DNA of 64,000 nucleotides from contig CM082597.2 in NCBI GenBank assembly GCA_040954595.2, positions 7,440,001-7,504,000 of the forward strand. Direction: 5' to 3'. The position numbers were made by a program, and so were the translations under genes. The DNA comes from Balanoglossus misakiensis. Taxonomy: Eukaryota; Hemichordata. Numbering within the stretch: the stretch's first letter is position 1; every line of letters begins with the position of its first letter. Shown one piece after another: positions 57,700 through 64,000 of this stretch. The notes under the pieces were generated by a model, which did no database searches, was not told the origin of the DNA, and was given only the letters and a program-made list of their open reading frames with translations.

Positions 57700-57960
57700 T
57701 TTTTAGGGGCCCAAGTCTACCGGGTTTGGGTGCGCCTTGGTATTGTTGGAATTTTTCTTCTTATTAGGGCCCTATTGGTTTAGTTGGGGTTTTTCTTTCT
57801 TTATTCTCCTGTCAATTCTTCTGCCAACTAGATCTCTGAAACTACTGCAGGTACAGTTCTCAAACTTGCTATAGTGGTCAAGGTCAATGAGTAGATGTAC
57901 AGTGGCTCGTGAATATTTAATTAGTCACATAACCTGGTGGCCATATTGGATTTTCTGAAA
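57700..57960 (+). mobile_element. R1-family head relic
   Basis: AGGGGCCCAAGTCTACCGGG opens a degraded head hairpin, followed by TTGGTATTGTTGGAATTTTT, AACTAGATCTCTGAAAC and GTGGCCATATTGGATTTTC. It matches 13360-13570. Confidence 0.6.
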
Positions 57961-59320
57961 TGACTTCAACTCAAAAACTACAGGGCCATCTAAGTTCAAA
58001 TTTCGTGTGACGTTAATAAGTAAATAAGGAAATAAGTTTATAAGGAAAACACACAACAACAGGGTCATAGCTGACTGAAATGACAACTACCAGAACAGAT
58101 ATCCTACATCAAATTTGGCCATAAAACAGCACCTCCAAACAATACCCAAACTTACAGCCATTTTAAACTTCAATGCCAGGCTGTGAGAGCAATTTAATAA
58201 AATGGCATGTGAAGATCATTACGGAAGTTGTTCCCAGGAAAAGAATTAGGAGACAGAATATGTCATATGAAAATGATGCAAACAATACACGTCGATGTTT
58301 GGCATGTACAACTTAATGGGCATATTGTATATATCATGTGCTTGAACTCCAGTGATTTCACCTGCGCTGCTTTTGTTATCGATGGCACCTGGATCAATTA
58401 TTTTACTGCATGGTCTTCCCCAGTCATTGTAACAGGTTCCCCAAATTGGTACTGTATGTCAATGCAGTCATATTGATGGGGAACAGAAGTGTTACTGATC
58501 TGAAATCATTTACCACCAATCTTCCCCAACCTTAGCAAAAACACTGACTTGGTTGGAAACATGGTCAGCGGTTGAACTACGGGAAAATGCACAATTGAGA
58601 GTCACAACTGACTGAAACGACAAAAACCAATATAGAAATCCTACCCTACAACATTGACTTTGAGATATGACCTGGAAAAACTAATGTCAAAACAGAAATA
58701 CCCGAAAAAGACCAGCATCACCCGATCATTGTTCATGGATAATGCTCCAAAACTCATCATAAAAAACTCACTGACTATCATATCACTACTCACATTCAAG
58801 TGAGAAATACCCGCAACAGACCAGAATCATTCATTGTTCATAGACAATGCTCCAAAACACATCCAAAAAACTTAGTGACTTCAATACCCAGACTACCATC
58901 ACTACTCACTACTAAATGTAATGTGAAGACCTTATGGCTGTCTTATTCTGACCTTCATTAAGAAGTAGCCAATGGATCATCCAATCTTTTTTGGTTTGCG
59001 ACTTTTATAAAGTACCAGTTTCTGACTTGCATTGAGAAGTGGCAAATACTAGATCTTCCTGTCTTTTTCCCCCCAAGGAATTTTTTTTCCTCTCCAAATT
59101 CAGAACTTAAAGAGATAATTGTTCCTCACCCAATCTTTCAAATTTGCCAGAGGAGAAAACTCAACATGTACGCGAGATTTAACTCTCCTCTGTAAAATAG
59201 AGCAAGCCAAACATTGGAACAACTGCACCTTTTGTATTAATACTTCAGCTTATGATTTTTACAACGACCAGATTTTGACTTGTACTGAGAAATTGGAAAC
59301 AGATCTTGCTGTTTTTTAGC

Positions 59321-62300
59321 CTAAGACTTCTTTTCGTGTCCAAATTCAGACCTAGAAGAGGTATGTGACTCACTTTGTCTTTTAAGTTTTCTAGATAAGA
59401 GAACATCATCATCATCTATACCAGATTCAGCAGATCTCTCCTCTGATAAAAGGGGTAAGTCAAACATTGGAACACCTACAGATTTGGTATCATACTTTGG
59501 CTTGTGACTTTCACGGTGACCAGATTCTTTTTTTAGCGAATGACTTTTTGAATGTCTAAATTCAGACATAAAAGGGGTATGTGGCTCATCCAACATTTTA
59601 GATTTACCAGATGAGAAACCTGAACCCGTTTGGATACCAAACTCAATAAAAGTTCTTTTCCCTTTCCTTAAACTCTTTGCACCAACATCTCCAATGTTAT
59701 TATGACTAAGATCCAGGTGCAACAAATGAGTCATTTCCATCCCTATATTTAAACTCTCTGCACCATAATCTCCAATGTTATTATGACTAAGATCAAGGTG
59801 TCTCAGCCAATACATATTCCCCAACCCTATACTTAATCTCTCTGCACCATAATCTCCAATGTTATTATGACTAAGATCCAGGTGTCTCAGCTGAGTCATA
59901 TTCCCCATCTCTTTACTTAAACTCTCTGCACCAATATTTCCAATGTTATTATGACTCAGATACAGGTATCTCAGCCCAGTCATATTCCCCATCTCTTTAC
60001 TTAAACTCTCTGCACCAACATTTCCAATGTTATTATGACTAAGATCCAGGAGCCACAACCAAGTCATATTCTCCATCCCTTTTTTTAAACTCTCTGCACC
60101 AACATCTCCAATGTTATTATGACTAAGATGCAGGTGTTCCAGCTCAGTCATATTCTCTATCCCTTTACTTAAACTCTCTGCACCAACATCTCCAATGTTA
60201 TTATGACTAAGATGCAGGTGTTCCAGCTCAGTCATATTCTCTATCCCTTTACTTAAACTCTCTGCACCAACATCTCCAATGTTATTATGACTAAGATCCA
60301 GGTGTCTCAGCTCAGTCATATTCTCTATCCCTTTACTTAAACTCTCTGCACCAACATCTCCAATGTTATTATGACTAAGATCCAGGAGCCACAACCAAGT
60401 CATATTCTCCATCTCTTTACTTAAACTCTCTGCACCAATATCTCCAATGTTATTATGACTAAGATGCAGGTGTTCCAGCTCAGTCATATTCTCTATCCCT
60501 TTACTTAAACTCTCTGCACCAACATCTCTAATGTTATTATGACTAAGATCCAGGAGCCACAACCAAGTCATATTCTCCATCCCTTTTTTTAAACTCTCTG
60601 CACCAACATCTCCAATGTTATTATGACTAAGATGCAGGTGTTCCAGCTCAGTCATATTCTCTATCCCTTTACTTAAACTCTCTGCACCAACATCTCCAAT
60701 GTTATTATGACTAAGATGCAGGTGCTCCAGCTCAGTCATATTCCCCATCCCTTTACTTAACCTCTCTGCACCAACATCTCCAATGTTATTATGACTAAGA
60801 TCCAGGTGTCTCAGCCAAGTCATATTCTCCATCCCTTTACTTAAATTCTCTGCACCAACATCTCCAATGTTATTATGACTAAGATCCAGGTGTCTCAGCC
60901 CAGTCATATTCCCCATCCTTTTACTTAAACTCTCTACACCAACATCTCCAATGTTATTATGACTAAGATCCAGGTGTCTCAGCTCAGTCATATTCTCCAT
61001 CCCTTTACTTAAACTCTTTGCACCAACATCTCCAATGTTATTATGACTAAGATCCAGGTGTCCTAGCCCAGTTATATTCCCCACCACTTTACTTAAACTC
61101 TCTGCACCAACATCTCCAATGTTATTATGACTAAGATCCAGGTGTCTCAGCTCAGTCATATTCTCCATCCCTTCACTTAAACTCTTTGCACCAACATCTC
61201 CAATGTTATTATGACTAAGATCCAGGTGTCCTAGCCCATTCATAATCTTCATCCCTTTACTTAACCTCTCTGCACCAATATCTCCAATGTTATTATGACT
61301 AAGATCCAGGTGTCTCAGCCCAGTCATATTCCCCATCCTTTTACTTAAACTCTCTGCACCAACATCTCCAATGTTATTATGACTAAGATCCAGGTGTCTC
61401 AGCTCAGTCATATTCTCCATCCCTTTACTTAAACTCTTTGCACCAACATCTCCAATGTTATTATGACTAAGATCCAGGTGTCCTAGCCCAGTTATATTCC
61501 CCACCACTTTACTTAAACTCTCTGCACCAACATGTCCAATGTTATTATGACTAAGATCCAGGTGTCTCAGCCCAGTCATATTCCCCATCCTTTTACTTAA
61601 ACTCTCTGCACCAACATCTCCAATGTTATTTGAACTGACGTCTAAATGTCTCAGAGACAACAGATGCTCAAAACTATCAGCAACAACTTTAGCATTATTA
61701 GAAGTGAAACCAGACTCAGTAATAACTAAATGTTTTAAGTTCTTGAAGAAAAACAGATTTAAACATAGCAAGTTGGTGATGTCAGAAGATAACCTTGAAA
61801 CATGTATTCGTTCTACAGAGTTTCCTTTCTTCTGCAAATTGAAAATGTCACCCAAAGTTTTGAAGTGACACTTCACATGGGATTTGAAATCTCCAACCTG
61901 GTTTGCAATCTGTTCACAATATAACAACCTTCCAAGACTTTCTTCCACCCCATTATTCTCAAACAGAACATTGAATTCATCAACCAATGGTGTTAATGCT
62001 ACACACCCAAGGGAACCTAACTTGTTGTTTGAGACATCTATATCCTTCAGAAATGGAAAACATTTGACAGCTCTCAGAAGTGTGTCAATAAAGGTGTATT
62101 CTAAATCATTATGTGGCAATTCCAACCTCCTTACTTTTAATGACACATTTTCATTTCCCATCATTTCGAAAGCCTTTGTGATAAATGCTTCATTAAATCC
62201 AGTGAAATGGAGTGATTTCAACAGAGGCAGTGATCCCAATGCTTTGACAAGTGCCTGAATTGTTTCATGACCAACATCTTGAAAGTTGTCATCAACTGCT

Positions 62301-63410
62301 TCAATAGTCACATCCCTCAGACTGACCTCACTATGACCTTTGACAGATTTTTGTGTGTGAGCCATTAAAAGCCTGTGGAATGTGATATATCTAGTGGCCA
62401 CAGTAAACTCAGTTGAGTTTTTAACGTGAAATTTGACAGTTGATGATGGATTTTCAATCATTACATTCAGGTGTTTGTTGAACTCTTCCGAAAGGTCTGC
62501 CCTTTCTTTATCGTGTTCTTTAAAATAAATGATACTTCATCTAAACTTTGGAGTGTTACTCTATTTAAATCAACGGCTGATAGATCTAATGGTTGTTGTT
62601 TTAACAACTGCTGAATAATTCCTGTAAACTTTTCTGGACATTTTGATTCATGAAGGCAACCAGCAAGTAGTGCTAAATATTCATACCTCACTGGATATGA
62701 CTTTCTTATACATTTTGTGAGTATTTTGAAGAAAAAAGTATCCTTTTTCTTACCCACAAAAGATCTAAAACGCAAAGCAAGTGGTACTCTGAAGGAAAGC
62801 TTTGTATCCTCCATCATACTTGACACAAAATACAAAGCAATTGGCATGGACATCAAAATCGTCTGAATTCTATTCCTTTCCAAGAATAAATTTTGGTCTT
62901 TCTTCAAATACAAAGCAACTGCATAAAAATATAGATACTGACTTAAAAAGTAATGGTCATCTTGTTGAGTCTTCCTAAGCAAACCAAACAAATAGGCTTC
63001 ATTAACAGAGGCAGTTTGTGACAAAGAAAGCGACTGAGTATGAACAAAGTCTTGAAATGCTTGTTGCCCAATTTCACAGAGCCTGTCCTGCACTACATCC
63101 CAGACATTCTCTATATCAAGTTGATGTTCCCCACAGTACATCTCTACATGATGTTTAATTGCATATTCAGTTGCCTCTGTCAAAGTTGATGGTAAAGTGT
63201 AACAATTCTCATACCAGTAAGATACAAGAAAAGGAAAGAAAAATTCTTGTGAACTCAATTCACCCACAATCGGATGAAATCTGGACTGCTGTATCAAATA
63301 CTTAGCTTGGCTGTTCTCTTCTACATGATCTAGTACATATCTCTCCCATTCATCACATGCAACAGTTCTCACCCAGGTCTTCTCAGGGATGGTGTAGACA
63401 GCAGACATAT
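59321..63410 (-). pseudogene. Gene C terminal exon: NLR-type LRR exon with frameshift
   Basis: Paralogue of 14776-18674, same acceptor (TTTCTATCAG at 63411) and same C-terminal EKKS-stop. Relative to gene A about 31 bp are missing at 62512/62513, which shifts frame; the first frame stops at 62467 and the second resumes within MIENPSSTVKF. Unless spliced around or an assembly error, the protein is broken before the LRRs. The HD1-like start (DEWERYVLDHVEE, LPSTLTEATEY) is almost identical to gene A, whereas the winged-helix-like part (63060-62512) is strongly diverged. The LRR array has 24 units and joins directly to the LRHLDVSSNNIGD repeat, so about 185 residues between these two in gene A are gone. 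Tail similar to gene A's. Confidence 0.75.
59650..61625 (-). repeat. 84-bp tandem LRR array, 24 units (gene C)
   Basis: Higher-order structure is visible: LEHLHLSHNNIGD, LEHLHLSHNNIGD, LWLLDLSHNNI blocks recur, as do LGHLDLS/LRHLDLS pairs with SKVVGNITG and SKGMENMTE. The exposed beta-strand positions carry R/G/E/W/L and D/H/Y. Confidence 0.95.
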
Positions 63411-63798
63411 CTGATAGAAACAAAATATGTAAACATTTTCTTAATCTCTTAATATGTATTTAATAATACACAAAATACACACACAAACATGTTTGTGGCT
63501 AGTCTTCTCAAAGTGTCATTCAGCAACACAAATCTTTCAAATCAAAGTTTTATTGATACAAATTACTAACTGCATTTCTGATCATTGTCAGCAATGCAGG
63601 TAAAGTTATATCTTACTTAAATTTATGGAATTCAGCGGTAGTAAGCCAATCAAAAGGTAAATAAAGATAAAACATTACTGCTATTTAACCCTAAGTTCTT
63701 ACAAATGCTGGCAAACTGACCGGTCCAGTATGTTGATAGAAATGAATTTGTGAAACGTGTGATGCATTTATCAAAATTGTGCAGATGTAAATACTCAC

Positions 63799-64000
63799 CA
63801 TGAAGTATGTGTTTGACAGTCTCAAACTCCTTTTCATCTATCTTCATTCTGATTCTAACAACATATCCAGCTTTCTCTGCTAGGGATCTCATCTCCGATG
63901 TTATTAAGATATCACCCAGCATTTCATCAACTTCTCCAGTGTTGTATTTCTGCCAGAAATAATCACTGTCTTCCTCAGAAAGGAAGCTAAGTAAGAACCA
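63799..64000 (-). CDS. Gene C TRADD-N-like exon, partial
   Basis: 3' part of the exon matching 19197-19952, with donor GTGAGT at 63798-63793, phase 1. It encodes the end of the TRADD-N-like domain (EVDEMLGDILITSEMRS, KAGYVVRIRMKIDEKEFE) and continues beyond the window. Translation past the donor (63650-63798) is intron. No break is seen in this part. Confidence 0.65.

Larger units (their letters stand above)
50641..59320. repeat. Segmental duplication, right intergenic copy
   Basis: Parallels 6141-14775 throughout and ends at gene C's stop, as the left copy ends at gene A's. No recognisable gene. Differences from the left copy: no 269-bp insert, one palindromic MITE instead of two, an added R2 element, and a larger R1 relic at 57700. 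Confidence 0.85.

Overview
This is eukaryotic DNA from an invertebrate genome: introns with GT/AG borders, abundant degenerate repeats and no operons. The immune-like genes (death-effector-like, glycosyltransferase-like, coiled-coil/TRADD-N-like and NLR-type leucine-rich-repeat modules) together with an OTU/endonuclease Helentron best fit a marine deuterostome. Amphioxus (Branchiostoma) is my first guess and a hemichordate or echinoderm the alternative; this is judged by eye, about 50% sure.

The window holds three tandem paralogues of one large multi-exon gene, all on the minus strand. Gene B (4647 down past position 1) has the 5' half: start codon, death-effector-like (DED) domain, linker exons, a GT-B glycosyltransferase-like exon, then the first Pro/Ser/Thr-rich repeat exons. 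Gene A (24181-14776) has the 3' half and the middle: GT exon, seven short Pro/Ser/Thr exons, a coiled-coil plus TRADD-N-like exon, and a giant terminal exon with NLR-type helical/winged-helix segments and 28-residue LRRs. Gene C (from beyond 64000 down to 59321) shows part of the coiled-coil exon and the LRR exon, which is frameshifted. Every intron I can place is in phase 1. Read together, the family is DED - GT-like - PST linker - coiled coil/TRADD-N-like - NACHT HD1/WHD-like - LRR. It looks like an NLR-type innate immune receptor whose P-loop NTPase core is absent.

The genes lie in a tandem segmental duplication. Intergenic DNA at about 5.4-14.8 kb is repeated at 24.5-25.9 kb plus 50.6-59.3 kb. 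The second copy is split by a 24.76-kb repeat island (25884-50640) flanked by TTAATT; the uninterrupted site survives at 6141-6146. The island contains hairpins, a nested ~1.4-kb tandem array, an intact 2535-aa Helentron (OTU + HUH Rep + PIF1 helicase + AP-like endonuclease), other small transposons, and a 40-bp perfect hairpin. Small transposons present in one duplicate and absent from the other date several insertions after the duplication.

No rRNA, tRNA or CRISPR was seen. Exon borders come from reading splice consensus and frame only; no transcript data were used.
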